A DNA stretch of 64,000 nt, taken from the NCBI GenBank assembly GCA_003279655.1, contig QCHI01000001.1, positions 62,001 to 126,000 of the forward strand. The letters run 5' to 3'. How positions within the stretch are numbered: the stretch's first letter is position 1; each line of letters starts with the position of its first letter. Both the position numbers and the translations under genes were made by a program. Under the pieces are notes generated by a model. That model ran no database searches. It saw only the letters and a program-made list of their open reading frames with translations, and was not told where the DNA came from. This DNA is from Prochlorococcus sp. AG-402-A21. GTDB lineage: Bacteria; Cyanobacteriota; Cyanobacteriia; PCC-6307; Cyanobiaceae. Shown one piece after another: positions 1-8,575 of this stretch.

Positions 1-47
1 GATCGCGTTGGATAAATGGCAATAATAAAGTTATTAATACTTCAACC

Positions 48-200
48 ATGACAGAGAACGAGCCAAAGTGGGATTACACCACAAAAGAAGGAAATTTTGC
101 TGCAGGAGCTGCTGTTGTTGGAGGGAATTTACTAGTTCTTATTATTTACATTCTCTATAGAACTGTACCCTCTGTTCACCATTTCATTATCGGGAGATAA
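48..200 (+). CDS. small single-span membrane protein, 50 aa
   Basis: A reading frame from ATG at 48 encodes 50 residues. It has a polar N-terminus rich in Glu/Lys/Trp, a Gly/Ala-rich stretch, and one hydrophobic segment (about residues 22-38: VVGGNLLVLIIYILYR), and it ends in HHFIIGR. The composition is that of a small single-pass membrane protein, of which picocyanobacteria have many. I do not recognise the family. The true start could lie upstream of the window, because the first 47 bases contain no obvious promoter that I can place. Confidence 0.5.
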   Translation: MTENEPKWDYTTKEGNFAAGAAVVGGNLLVLIIYILYRTVPSVHHFIIGR

Positions 201-256
201 CTCAAATTCACCTGGAGAAAGACTTTAATTATTGGCGAACAGAATTCTCAGTGTCT

Positions 257-454
257 TCAGTTAGTTGTTGATTGCGACCAGATGAAAGCCAATAAAAAAG
301 CCATTCCAATCAAAGGGAGAAGGGTTTTAATCAACCCAACCAGAACCAAAACCCCAACCCCAGCAGAACTATAAATTGCCCATTTCGGGATATTTCTGCC
401 TGCTCTGCTCCCTTTATTACTTGAAGGGGGAATTACTTCTGGATCAATAGCCAT
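257..454 (-). CDS. small membrane protein, 65 aa
   Basis: The protein begins MAIDPEVIPPSSNKG, has a basic linker (RAGRNIPKW) and then two closely spaced hydrophobic segments (about residues 27-40 and 42-58). A TTG seven codons upstream could extend the frame, but the ATG at 454 gives the more natural start. No catalytic motif is visible and the function is unknown. It lies in a run of small membrane-protein genes on the minus strand (257-963). Confidence 0.6.
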   Translation of the reverse strand: MAIDPEVIPPSSNKGSRAGRNIPKWAIYSSAGVGVLVLVGLIKTLLPLIGMAFLLAFIWSQSTTN

Positions 455-584
455 TTCTAACTGAAAGAAAATCAATCTTTTAACACAATAAATTCATTCA
501 AAAGGAAAACAAGCAACTAATGGATGCTGTAATCATGAGAATTTGTTAGTAGCCATATCCGTATATCTAAGTTTACTGAAGAAT

Positions 585-770
585 CTATGTATTTTTGGTT
601 TCTTCAAATAATCCAAAAAAAGTCCATGCTATTAATGAAATAAGTCCTATCACCAAAGAGATGAAGGCAAAAATAAATTTCCCTAAAAAAAGAAATGCAA
701 TACCTGTTGTTATGAAAACCAAAGAAAGAATTAAATAAATATTGGGAGGCATTTGTTTTAAAAACTCCAT
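585..770 (-). CDS. small two-span membrane protein, 61 aa
   Basis: Starts MEFLKQMPPNIYL. Almost the whole protein is hydrophobic, with two putative membrane spans (about residues 11-28 and 30-53), and the tail is charged (EETKNT). No motif is recognised. It sits between two other small membrane-protein genes on the same strand, and only about 25 bases separate it from the upstream 55-residue gene. Confidence 0.55.
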   Translation of the reverse strand: MEFLKQMPPNIYLILSLVFITTGIAFLFLGKFIFAFISLVIGLISLIAWTFFGLFEETKNT

Positions 771-795
771 TTTTCACCTATTAAAAACGTCTTTA

Positions 796-963
796 TTAAA
801 AGGGAAACTCAGATTTTATCCATAACGCAGAAATAACTTTCATAAGTAACCACATAACTAAAGCCCCCTCAAGGAAGCCAAACCAATAAAGAGCATAGTT
901 CGATACCCCCATTTCTTTTTGGGCACGTTCAACAAATGATTTATGCCATTTAATCAAATTCAC
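796..963 (-). CDS. small membrane protein, 55 aa (GTG start)
   Basis: Reading the minus strand from a GTG at 963 gives a 55-residue protein: an amphipathic basic N-terminus (NLIKWHKSFVERAQKEMG), one aromatic hydrophobic segment (NYALYWFGFLEGALVMWLLMK region) and the end SEFPF. The next in-frame ATG (codon 18) would leave 38 residues. The GTG is favoured because the sequence before codon 18 is protein-like. Function unknown. It may be co-transcribed with the two small genes downstream. Confidence 0.5.
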   Translation of the reverse strand: MNLIKWHKSFVERAQKEMGVSNYALYWFGFLEGALVMWLLMKVISALWIKSEFPF

Positions 964-1541
964 AATTTATCTTTGTATACAAAATTATTATAGTTAAGAT
1001 CTCATAATAAAAACCTTTTAGAATAATATAATTTCTTATTTTTTTAGAGGTTTTTCTGAACCACATCTCCAAGGCTAGCCAACTAAAAACAAACATAATC
1101 TTTTTCGTCCTGTATTAATACCTACTAATATGAGTCATTTAAAATTTATAAAAATATCACTCTAATAATTCAGCAAACTTTAATAGACATAAATATTATA
1201 TTACTTTAATAATATAGATATTTTAAGATGCATTAAATTATTAGAGACATGAATTTGTCTTGAATAATTTAATGACCTATAAGCAAGCTTTATCTGAGCC
1301 TTTAAAGCAGAATTACAATATACGTAGATCTTCCATTGAATACATATTGACCATGATAAAGACTCCTCAAACATGCTCAAGCCCTCGTCCTGTGACTTCA
1401 GTCAAACAGCGATCTAAATTGGCAGATCGGACGATCGAGCAGCAAAAAATACATCTCTCCAAAAATATTTAGACCAAAGAATGTCAACGATGATGACTTG
1501 GCCTCAATCTGTGTTCCTAGGTCACAAGAAAAATTACATTC
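964..1541. other. AT-rich intergenic stretch with one doubtful small ORF
   Basis: This interval separates the small-protein run from the ABC-F gene. It is very AT-rich with short self-complementary runs. The only sizeable frame (TTG at 1260 or ATG at 1272, ending at 1472, 66-70 residues) contains no recognisable domain, has a Ser/Thr/Gln-rich composition and lacks a clear ribosome-binding site. I do not call it as a gene with any confidence. Confidence 0.3.
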
Positions 1542-3467
1542 TTATTTGGCTGCTTCAGACAACTCACTAAGCTCAATCCATCTATCCTCATGCTCTTGAA
1601 TAGCTTCAATAAGCTCTGCTAGTTGATGACTGATTTCACTAACGTCTACATCAGTATCAGTTATTTTTTTTTCTAAATATATTTTCTGTTTTTCTAACAT
1701 AGGTATTTTGAGATCTAGTTCTTTTAATTCTCTAGCTTCTTTAAAACTCAATTTTCTCCTATTATTTTGAGGATTTGATTTTGCTGCTGATCCAGGTTTG
1801 TTATGTGAATTATTAACTATCTGATCTCGTTCTTTGGTTTCATTATTTCGCTCCTCTAATATTTTTTGTTCCAGAAATCGAGAGTAATTACCTTCATATC
1901 TTCGTAAGTGACCATTTTCAAAATTAAAAATTCGATCAATAGTTCGATCAAGAAAATATCTATCATGCGATACGACTACTACACAACCTTTGAAGTCCTC
2001 AAGAAAATCCTCTAGCACGCTTAATGTTTGTATATCTAAATCATTTGTCGGTTCATCAAGTAACAATACATTGGGAGCTTGTATGAGCATTTTACAGAGA
2101 GCAAGTCTTCTTTTTTCTCCTCCTGAAAGTTTAAGTAGAGGACTATGTTGCTGACTTGGTGGAAACAGGAATTTTTCTAAGAGTTGTGATGCGGTTATTT
2201 GTTTTCCTCCATGATCGATTCGTAACGCGGCTTCCTCCACGAATTCGATAACTTTGCGCTTTAGGCCACTCCCTTGATTTAAATCATTTGTATGTTGATC
2301 GAGATAGCCAATATGAACGGTTTCTCCAAGTTTTATTTTTCCACTAGTAGGCAATCTTTTACCTGCAATTATATCTAAAAGAGTCGATTTACCACTTCCA
2401 TTTGGACCGATAATACCTACTCGATCCTCTGGACTAAAGCTATAAGTGAAACCATGCAAAAGATCCAAATTATTCTCTTTATCATTTAAAGAGAGTCCTA
2501 AGCCTTCGGCTTCGATTACTATTTTTCCAATTCTTCTACTCAATGAATTCATTTCTAATTTAGCTTTGACATGATTTTTAGGTTGCACTTGCATTTCAGC
2601 AATCCTTTGAATTCGTGCTTTTTGTTTTGTACTTCTTGCTTTAGGTCCTTGTCTTAACCAAGCCAACTCCTTTCTTAAAACACCCTGAAATTTTTTCTTT
2701 GCATATGCCTCTGATTGTTCTTGTTCAATTTTTTGTTGAAGAAATTGGCGATAATTTCCCGAATACTTGCGTGCTTCTCCATTATTGATTTCCACCATCC
2801 GAGTAGTAATGCGATCAAGAACATATCTATCATGAGTTATCAAGACAAGAGCGCCATCATAATGTTCTAACCAATTTTGAAGCCATTCCACTGCGGATGC
2901 ATCGAGGTGATTAGTAGGTTCATCAAGCAGTAAGACATCTGGTTTAGAGACAAGTGCAGCGGCAAGTCCCACTCTTTTGCGGTAACCACCAGAAAGATCT
3001 TTTACTGGCTTATCTAAATCTTTTATACCTAGTCTTCTTAAAACATCTTGGCATTGTTGTTCTAAATTCCATGCCCCAGCTACATCCATAAGTTCACTAG
3101 CCTGACCAAGTTGTTTCAAAAGGTCTTCATCTTCTGGACTTTGAGCGATTTTTCTACTTAGTTGACTGAAATTAAGTAATAATTTTCTTTTTTCTCCACA
3201 CCCTTCAAGAACTTCTTCCAAAATACTTTTTTCACTGTTGTAACTTGTTTCTTGCCCAACTAAAGATATCCGCAAAGATGATAAACATCTCCTTTCCCCT
3301 TCCATCAAAGGTTCTATCCCTGCAATGGCTCTCAAAAGTGTTGATTTGCCAGATCCATTTGGACCAATCAAACCAAGTCTCTCTTTTTTATTTATATGAA
3401 GATCTAAATTTTTAAATAGATTTTTTATTCCAAAGTCTGTTGAAGCATTAACAAGACTAATCAACAC
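1542..3467 (-). CDS. uup: ABC-F family ATPase, Uup-like
   Basis: A soluble protein with two ABC ATPase domains and no membrane segments, the pattern of ABC-F proteins that act at the ribosome. The first Walker A, GPNGSGKST, is at residues 35-43, followed by the signature LSGGYRKR and Walker B LLLDEPTNHLD. After a basic linker come the second Walker A (GPNGSGKST), LSGGEKRR and LLLDEPTNDLD. The last ~80 residues are a charged coiled-coil tail, as in the DNA- and ribosome-associated Uup subgroup. Length (641) is normal. The start is GTG (3467) or the adjacent TTG. The exact function in cyanobacteria is not established. Confidence 0.93.
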   Translation of the reverse strand: MLISLVNASTDFGIKNLFKNLDLHINKKERLGLIGPNGSGKSTLLRAIAGIEPLMEGERRCLSSLRISLVGQETSYNSEKSILEEVLEGCGEKRKLLLNFSQLSRKIAQSPEDEDLLKQLGQASELMDVAGAWNLEQQCQDVLRRLGIKDLDKPVKDLSGGYRKRVGLAAALVSKPDVLLLDEPTNHLDASAVEWLQNWLEHYDGALVLITHDRYVLDRITTRMVEINNGEARKYSGNYRQFLQQKIEQEQSEAYAKKKFQGVLRKELAWLRQGPKARSTKQKARIQRIAEMQVQPKNHVKAKLEMNSLSRRIGKIVIEAEGLGLSLNDKENNLDLLHGFTYSFSPEDRVGIIGPNGSGKSTLLDIIAGKRLPTSGKIKLGETVHIGYLDQHTNDLNQGSGLKRKVIEFVEEAALRIDHGGKQITASQLLEKFLFPPSQQHSPLLKLSGGEKRRLALCKMLIQAPNVLLLDEPTNDLDIQTLSVLEDFLEDFKGCVVVVSHDRYFLDRTIDRIFNFENGHLRRYEGNYSRFLEQKILEERNNETKERDQIVNNSHNKPGSAAKSNPQNNRRKLSFKEARELKELDLKIPMLEKQKIYLEKKITDTDVDVSEISHQLAELIEAIQEHEDRWIELSELSEAAK

Positions 3468-3671
3468 AGCTTACGGCCTCACGTCCATAACTAAAACTAA
3501 CTCATAAATATTACCCTCCCTTAGTCCTCAGGATCTTTTTCAAAGCTTGAACATGAAATTTATAAATAAATTCTGTCATTGCTCAATAGCTAATACATTC
3601 TATTTCAACAGTTACATCAACTACGAAATATGTAATAGAGCTGCAAGAATATAAGGGATGATCAAGAAACT

Positions 3672-3881
3672 TTAGCGAAAAAAATTGCAGTACTGCTCCA
3701 CCCTTGAGCTGACCCTACCAGAATCTTTTAAGCCTAATAACCTTGCAGCATCACCACTGTTAATTTCGACTGCATAATATCGTCCACAAATATTCTTGGT
3801 TTCATAAATTCGATCATCAGAGTTAACTGCCATCGGAGACAAAAGAGAAAAAGATAAAGCCATAAGAAAGATACGGTTCAT
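3672..3881 (-). CDS. small secreted protein, 69 aa
   Basis: Starts MNRIFLMALSFSLLSPMAVNS, a typical signal peptide with likely cleavage near residue 21. A mature domain of about 48 residues follows, with two Cys (CGRYY and EQYCNFF) that could form a disulfide in the periplasm or lumen. No family is recognised. It is preceded by about 80 bases of AT-rich DNA facing the divergent DUF805 gene. Confidence 0.55.
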   Translation of the reverse strand: MNRIFLMALSFSLLSPMAVNSDDRIYETKNICGRYYAVEINSGDAARLLGLKDSGRVSSRVEQYCNFFR

Positions 3882-3961
3882 TATTTTATTTATGAGAAAA
3901 AAACTTTAGAGCCTTTTGAGAGTAAGATCTTACATAATTATTTATACATATAAAAATACGG

Positions 3962-4324
3962 ATGAATTTTTTAGAGAGAGTTCTTTCAAATTACTTTCTG
4001 GCTTGGAGTCAGATTTTTAATTACAAAGGTAAAACAAGTAGAATACCTTTTTGGCACTTTTTTATTCTGGATGGATTTGTAGGAGCTGTGGTTTCAATAC
4101 TATCTAATAACAACCTTGCTAATGATCTAAATGATTTTTATACCATCACTGAGGGATATGACTGGAGTTATTTGTATAGCATTCCATCTTTTTTAGTTTT
4201 TATAGCTCTATTAATCAGAAGGCTGAGAGATATAGGTAAGGAAAACTTAGTTTTATGGGCATTCTGTTCATTTATTCCTTTCTACAATCTTTATATATTT
4301 GCCCAGCCTTCCTCTGAAAAATAA
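3962..4324 (+). CDS. DUF805 inner-membrane protein
   Basis: 120 residues, starting MNFLERVLSNYFLAWSQIFNYKGKTSRIPFW, which matches the DUF805 opening (aromatic/basic segment, then KGRxSRxxFW). It has hydrophobic segments near residues 33-50 and 72-86 and the family hallmark RRLRDIGKENLVLW (the vRRLHDxG motif) before a last span. Molecular function of DUF805 is unknown, though the family is widespread in bacterial membranes. It is divergent from the secreted-protein gene and convergent with the 96-residue membrane gene downstream. Confidence 0.75.
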   Translation: MNFLERVLSNYFLAWSQIFNYKGKTSRIPFWHFFILDGFVGAVVSILSNNNLANDLNDFYTITEGYDWSYLYSIPSFLVFIALLIRRLRDIGKENLVLWAFCSFIPFYNLYIFAQPSSEK

Positions 4325-4350
4325 ATTAAGTATTTTAAAGCTGTGAACAT

Positions 4351-4366
4351 TGTTTATTTTTAAACA
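4351..4366. terminator. short hairpin between convergent genes
   Basis: TGTTTA-TTTT-TAAACA is a perfect 6-bp stem with a 4-base loop, located between two convergent genes and flanked by A/T-rich sequence. It could terminate transcription from either side. The stem is short and AT-only except for one G-C pair per arm, so support is weak. Confidence 0.3.
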
Positions 4367-4375
4367 TAATCATTC

Positions 4376-4666
4376 TCATTTCCTACCCTTAAAAGTTCGA
4401 GGATAAGGGATATTAAGAGCATTAAAACTTTTCAATTTTTTTCTACGCAGATAACGATTATAAAACAAGTCGAAAAGTGTCGATACTCCTAACCAAGATA
4501 GAATACAACTTATAAATATCCTTACACCTTCCGTGGAAGCAAGCCAATAGATAATAGGGTCTACTATAAGGTTAATACTAATTATAAACCCAATAAATAA
4601 AGAGAAAGTAAGACAAGCTATTACAAATAAAGCTCTGATTATTTTTTTTGTTTTGAAATTTTTCAT
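4376..4666 (-). CDS. small membrane protein, 96 aa
   Basis: Starts MKNFKTKKIIRALFVIACLTF (ATG at 4666; a TTG two codons earlier is possible). There are two clear hydrophobic segments (about residues 11-32 and 48-66) and a basic C-terminus (YLRRKKLKSF...PRTFKGRK) suggesting a cytoplasmic tail. No family recognised. It lies at the edge of a long gap with no intact gene. Confidence 0.5.
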   Translation of the reverse strand: MKNFKTKKIIRALFVIACLTFSLFIGFIISINLIVDPIIYWLASTEGVRIFISCILSWLGVSTLFDLFYNRYLRRKKLKSFNALNIPYPRTFKGRK

Positions 4667-4855
4667 ACCCAAATGTTTGAAATCGTATTAGGAATACATA
4701 TTTTCCATTCTCAAGCAAGATAGATAGCAAAGGAATTTTAATGTAATAAAAGTTGATTCACCTTTAATAGCAAATATATACAATTCACAGATCAAATAAT
4801 AGAAAAGCCAAAGGCAGACATTAAGATTTGGTTTAAGTTAGGATTAAATTAAATC

Positions 4856-4891
4856 AACTACCTTTAATAGATATATCTATTAAAGGTAGTT
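4856..4891. repeat. perfect 36-bp palindrome
   Basis: Two 18-base arms meet with no spacer, and every base pairs across the centre at 4873/4874. The left arm begins AACTACCTTTAATAG. The 11-mer ACCTTTAATAG of the left arm also occurs 100 bases upstream at 4760-4770. No T-run follows it and no intact gene is adjacent, so it is not an ordinary terminator. It could be a protein-binding site, a cruciform-forming element or a mobile-element end. Confidence 0.8.
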
Positions 4892-4941
4892 AGGTACTTA
4901 CATAGCAATCATGCAAGGAAATTACTTTCATTCATCTAAAC

Positions 4942-5175
4942 ATGAAAATTACTTATAGACAAATTCTTGGAAACTTACAAACTACTCCCAGAAAATCATT
5001 ATATTAACTACTTTTAGCCAATGATATTGCATCAATCTTTCGAGGAAATGATATCAGAATTCTATATAATATGATTAAAAGAACCGACCATTTCAATACT
5101 GAAGTTCAGTTAGCTATTGATCAAGAATGCAGAGAATGGATTAAATGCATAAAGAACAAAGACCTTGTTCCATAA
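4942..5175 (+). pseudogene. possible small gene broken by one in-frame stop
   Basis: From ATG at 4942 one frame runs 78 codons to TAA at 5173-5175 and is interrupted only by TAA at 5005-5007. Before the stop it reads MKITYRQILGNLQTTPRK; after it, a stretch ending in WIKCIKNKDLVP. An internal ATG at 5071 would still give 34 residues. The composition (Arg, Lys, Asp, Glu, Trp, Cys in a soluble pattern) looks coding. I do not recognise the family, so this could be chance, a decayed gene or a sequence error. Confidence 0.3.
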
Positions 5176-5566
5176 AACATACTCTTTATAAATACATCTA
5201 CTTTTAGGAAAAGTTTTCAACAAGAAGAATCCCTTGTTTATATTTAGATCAGTTCCTAACCTTTTTCTAACCCATGTTTACATACAAATTATTTGATAGA
5301 GGTGACATTAAATTTTAGATAATGAGGAATGAACTAAATGGAGATTCATTAACATGAAATGATCTCGTTGATTTACGATTATATATATATAGATAAATAT
5401 CCTATCTTAAAAAATAGATTAAACTTACAAAAATAAACTGAGAAAATTCAAAGGGCTTTATTTTTGGGATCACAACTTTCAATGAAGAAAAAGTAAAAGA
5501 TTTTCTTTAATTGCCTAGGAAATAGAAAAATCTGGCGAAAATCAAATTTAATGATCAAAAAAAATT
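5176..5566. other. AT-rich leader region upstream of the amino-acid transporter
   Basis: About 390 bases without a convincing frame. It should carry the promoter of the transporter operon. I looked for a GTA-N8-TAC NtcA site here and saw none. A run of alternating AT lies near 5380-5390. No riboswitch or terminator structure was recognised. Confidence 0.4.
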
Positions 5567-6613
5567 ATGCGTCGATTGGTATCAGGAATAGTTGGTCTAG
5601 CAGCTCTATTGGCTGGCTGTGCGACAACAAATCAAGACAATAGTTCAAGACTTAACCTAATAAAAAATCGCAATGAGTTGATTTGTGGAGTAAGTGGAAA
5701 GATTCCTGGATTTAGTTTTCTGAAAAGTGATGGTAGTTATCAAGGACTCGATGTAGATATATGTAAAGCATTTGCTGCTGCAATTATAGGAGATTCAGGG
5801 AAAATACAATATAGACCTCTAACTGCAGCAGAGAGATTTACTGCTATCAAAACTGGGGAAATTGACCTGTTATCAAGAAATACCACTTTCACTCTCAGTA
5901 GAGATTCCACAGGAGGCAATGGATTAACTTTTGCACCAGTTGTTTTCCATGATGGCCAGGGATTGATGGTCAAGAAGGAAAGTAAAATCAGTAGTCTTCA
6001 AGATCTTGCAAATAAATCTATATGTGTAGGCTCAGGTACAACTACTGAGCAAAATATAAATGATGCATTTGAAAGTGCCTCACTGCCCTATACACCAATC
6101 AAATATCAAGATCTTAATCAAGTAGTTGCAGGTTATTTACAGGGTCGTTGTTCGGCTATGACTTCTGACCGTTCACAATTAGCAGCAGCCAGATCTGGTT
6201 TTAAAAATCCAAAAGAACATATTATTCTTGATGATGTATTGAGCAAGGAGCCACTTGCTCCAGCCTCCGATGGCCAAGATCAGAAACTAGCTGATGCCAT
6301 GAGATGGGTTGTCTTTTCCCTTATATCGGCTGAAGAACAAGGAATAACAAAGTCAAATATTGATGAAAAAGTTAAAATTGCAAAGAATAATCCTCAATTA
6401 AAACCTTTAAGAAGATTTTTAGGTGTTGATGGAGGACTAGGAGAAAAGATTGGTCTTAGCAATGACTTCGTAGTTAAAGTAATTAGCTCAACTGGCAATT
6501 ATGGAGAAATTTACGAAAGACATTTAGGAGAAAATAGCGAGGTGCCTATTCCGAGAGGACTAAATGAGTTGTATAACAAAGGAGGTGTACATATTTCACC
6601 ACCATTTAACTAA
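5567..6613 (+). CDS. natF: amino-acid ABC transporter, substrate-binding lipoprotein
   Basis: Periplasmic binding protein of the polar/general L-amino acid ABC family (AapJ/BztA type, NatF in filamentous cyanobacteria). The first 18 residues are a lipoprotein signal ending in the lipobox LLAG-C18. A family-3 solute-binding domain follows: ELICGVSGKIPGFSF, then GLDVDICKAFAAAI, ERFTAIKTGEIDLLSRNTT and the hinge region VGSGTTTEQN. Total length 348 is typical. The genes for two permeases and an ATPase follow at spacings of 18, 3 and 6 bases, one operon. Likely substrates are acidic, neutral or polar amino acids; the specificity is inferred from the family only. Confidence 0.88.
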   Translation: MRRLVSGIVGLAALLAGCATTNQDNSSRLNLIKNRNELICGVSGKIPGFSFLKSDGSYQGLDVDICKAFAAAIIGDSGKIQYRPLTAAERFTAIKTGEIDLLSRNTTFTLSRDSTGGNGLTFAPVVFHDGQGLMVKKESKISSLQDLANKSICVGSGTTTEQNINDAFESASLPYTPIKYQDLNQVVAGYLQGRCSAMTSDRSQLAAARSGFKNPKEHIILDDVLSKEPLAPASDGQDQKLADAMRWVVFSLISAEEQGITKSNIDEKVKIAKNNPQLKPLRRFLGVDGGLGEKIGLSNDFVVKVISSTGNYGEIYERHLGENSEVPIPRGLNELYNKGGVHISPPFN

Positions 6614-6631
6614 AAATAATTTATTGCGGGA

Positions 6632-7531
6632 ATGAAAATAAATCAAAAAATATTTTTGCAATTTGGAATATGTATTATCTTTTTTGGTTTAATTGGGATC
6701 CTAATTAATAATTTAACAATAAATCTCATAAGAACAGGTCTTGGTTTTAACTTTAGCTGGCTTTTCAAACCAGCAAGTTTTGCTTTAGCCGAACACCCCT
6801 TACCTTATACCTCCTCAGATAGCTATGCTTGGGCATTATTTATAGGTTGGCTCAACAGTCTTAAAGTTATTGTCTCATCATTAATATTAGCTACTTTGTT
6901 GGGAACACTAATAGGCTTTGCAAGGACAGGTAAAAACTCATTACTAGGTCTCATTTCGGCTGGTTACATAACAACAATCAGACAAACCCCTCTTTTACTT
7001 CAACTTATGTTTTGGTATTTTGTTGGGTTCTTAGGTTTAAAAGACAATATGTTTATCCAAATAAAAAATATATTTAACATTTCAAATCAAGGCATAGAGT
7101 TTTCAGGATTAATTTTTTCCTCGGAATTTCTCGCATTATTACTTGGTTTAAGTATTTTTACGAGTGCTTACATAGCAGAGGTAATTCGCGGAGGTATTCT
7201 TTCTGTCGGCCGAGGGCAATGGGAAGCATTTAGGAGTTTAGGACTGTCAGAAAGAAAAGGACTTATCCGTATAATACTTCCACAGGCATTACCAGCGATC
7301 ATTCCAGGATTAACAAGTCAATATCTTAACCTTGCTAAAAATAGCACCTTAGCAATCGCAGTTGGGTATTCAGATATTTACGCAATTAATGATACTATTA
7401 TCAATCAAACAGGAAGAGCTATCGAGTGTTTTATTATATTACTTGTTAGTTTCTTGCTATTAAATCTATTGATAACTAATACAATGGAAATCATAAATAG
7501 ATTGATTTTAAAATCACGAAAAAATATTTAA
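6632..7531 (+). CDS. natG: amino-acid ABC transporter permease 1
   Basis: First of two HisM/AapQ-type permeases. It has an N-terminal membrane span (residues 7-29), a lumenal/periplasmic insert, then the permease core. The conserved cytoplasmic loop that contacts the ATPase is at about residues 180-220 (AYIAEVIRGGILSVGRGQWEAFRSLGLS...PQALPAIIPGL). 299 residues. It begins 18 bases after the binding-protein stop and ends 3 bases before permease 2, so the two permeases probably form the heterodimeric channel. Confidence 0.88.
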   Translation: MKINQKIFLQFGICIIFFGLIGILINNLTINLIRTGLGFNFSWLFKPASFALAEHPLPYTSSDSYAWALFIGWLNSLKVIVSSLILATLLGTLIGFARTGKNSLLGLISAGYITTIRQTPLLLQLMFWYFVGFLGLKDNMFIQIKNIFNISNQGIEFSGLIFSSEFLALLLGLSIFTSAYIAEVIRGGILSVGRGQWEAFRSLGLSERKGLIRIILPQALPAIIPGLTSQYLNLAKNSTLAIAVGYSDIYAINDTIINQTGRAIECFIILLVSFLLLNLLITNTMEIINRLILKSRKNI

Positions 7532-7534
7532 TTC

Positions 7535-8569
7535 ATGTTCAAAATCAATATGAATTCAATAATAGTTTTCATTAAGAACCTAAAGAAAACTTTATTTCCA
7601 AATTTATTCAATACTATTATTACTTTGCTCATTACATTATTTATTAGTGTAGTTTGTTTTAATACTTTTGCATGGCTAATATTTAAGGCAAATTGGAAAG
7701 TTGTAATATCAAATCTTCCTTTATACGCATTTGGTAGTTTTCCACTTAATGAACAATGGAGACCTGCTTCTTGGATTATTAGTCTTCTTCTACTCAGTAT
7801 CTTTACTATTTGCGGGCCTGAGTGGAAATGGCTACGTAAAAATCTACTAATATTATGGGTAGGGACAATACCCCTGGGTCTATATTTACTTTATGGTGGG
7901 CTTGGCCTATCACCTATAATGAGTAGACATTGGGGTGGATTAACTCTAACTATATTGTTAACTGTTTTCAGCTCATTATTATCATTACCTTTTGGAATAG
8001 TATTGGCACTATGTCGACAGAGTTCATTACCATTAATTCAGAAGCTAAGTTCAATCTATATAGATGTTATGAGAGCAATTCCTCTTATTGCAGTGCTTTT
8101 TTTTGGACAACTATTAATACCTTTATTCCTTCCAGTTGGAATAGAAATTGATCGTGTTTGGAGAGCTATCTTTGCGTTTACTCTATTTGTCTCTGCCTAC
8201 ATAGCGGAAGATATTCGTGGCGGACTACAGTCAATACCCAACACTCAAATAGAAGCAGCAAATAGTATTGGCCTTAATCAATACCAAATCATTCAATTCA
8301 TTTTAATTCCTCAAGCTTTACGTATTGCATTACCCGCTCTCACTAATCAATCTATTGGTCTTTTTCAAAATACATCTTTAATGGCTATTTTAGGACTAGT
8401 TGAGTTACTAGGTGTAGGCAGAAGTATCCTTGCTAATCCAGAATTTATTGGTCAATATATTGAAGTTTATGTTTGGCTAGCATGTGTCTATTGGATCGTT
8501 TGTACAATCATGGCTGTTCTGGCAAGACATCTTGAACAAAGAATGACCATTAATCAAGCCAATTTCTGA
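7535..8569 (+). CDS. natH: amino-acid ABC transporter permease 2
   Basis: Second permease (AapM type), 344 residues, with more N-terminal membrane segments than permease 1, as is normal for this family. The EAA-like loop reads AYIAEDIRGGLQSIPNTQIEAANSIGLN and then PQALRIALPALTNQ. It starts 3 bases after the permease 1 stop, indicating translational coupling. Confidence 0.88.
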   Translation: MFKINMNSIIVFIKNLKKTLFPNLFNTIITLLITLFISVVCFNTFAWLIFKANWKVVISNLPLYAFGSFPLNEQWRPASWIISLLLLSIFTICGPEWKWLRKNLLILWVGTIPLGLYLLYGGLGLSPIMSRHWGGLTLTILLTVFSSLLSLPFGIVLALCRQSSLPLIQKLSSIYIDVMRAIPLIAVLFFGQLLIPLFLPVGIEIDRVWRAIFAFTLFVSAYIAEDIRGGLQSIPNTQIEAANSIGLNQYQIIQFILIPQALRIALPALTNQSIGLFQNTSLMAILGLVELLGVGRSILANPEFIGQYIEVYVWLACVYWIVCTIMAVLARHLEQRMTINQANF

Positions 8570-8575
8570 TAATTC

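Noticed and set aside
1260-1472. 70-residue plus-strand frame
   Set aside because: Starts with TTG, has no recognisable domain or membrane segment, and lies in very AT-rich DNA without a clear ribosome-binding site. Not enough support to call a gene.
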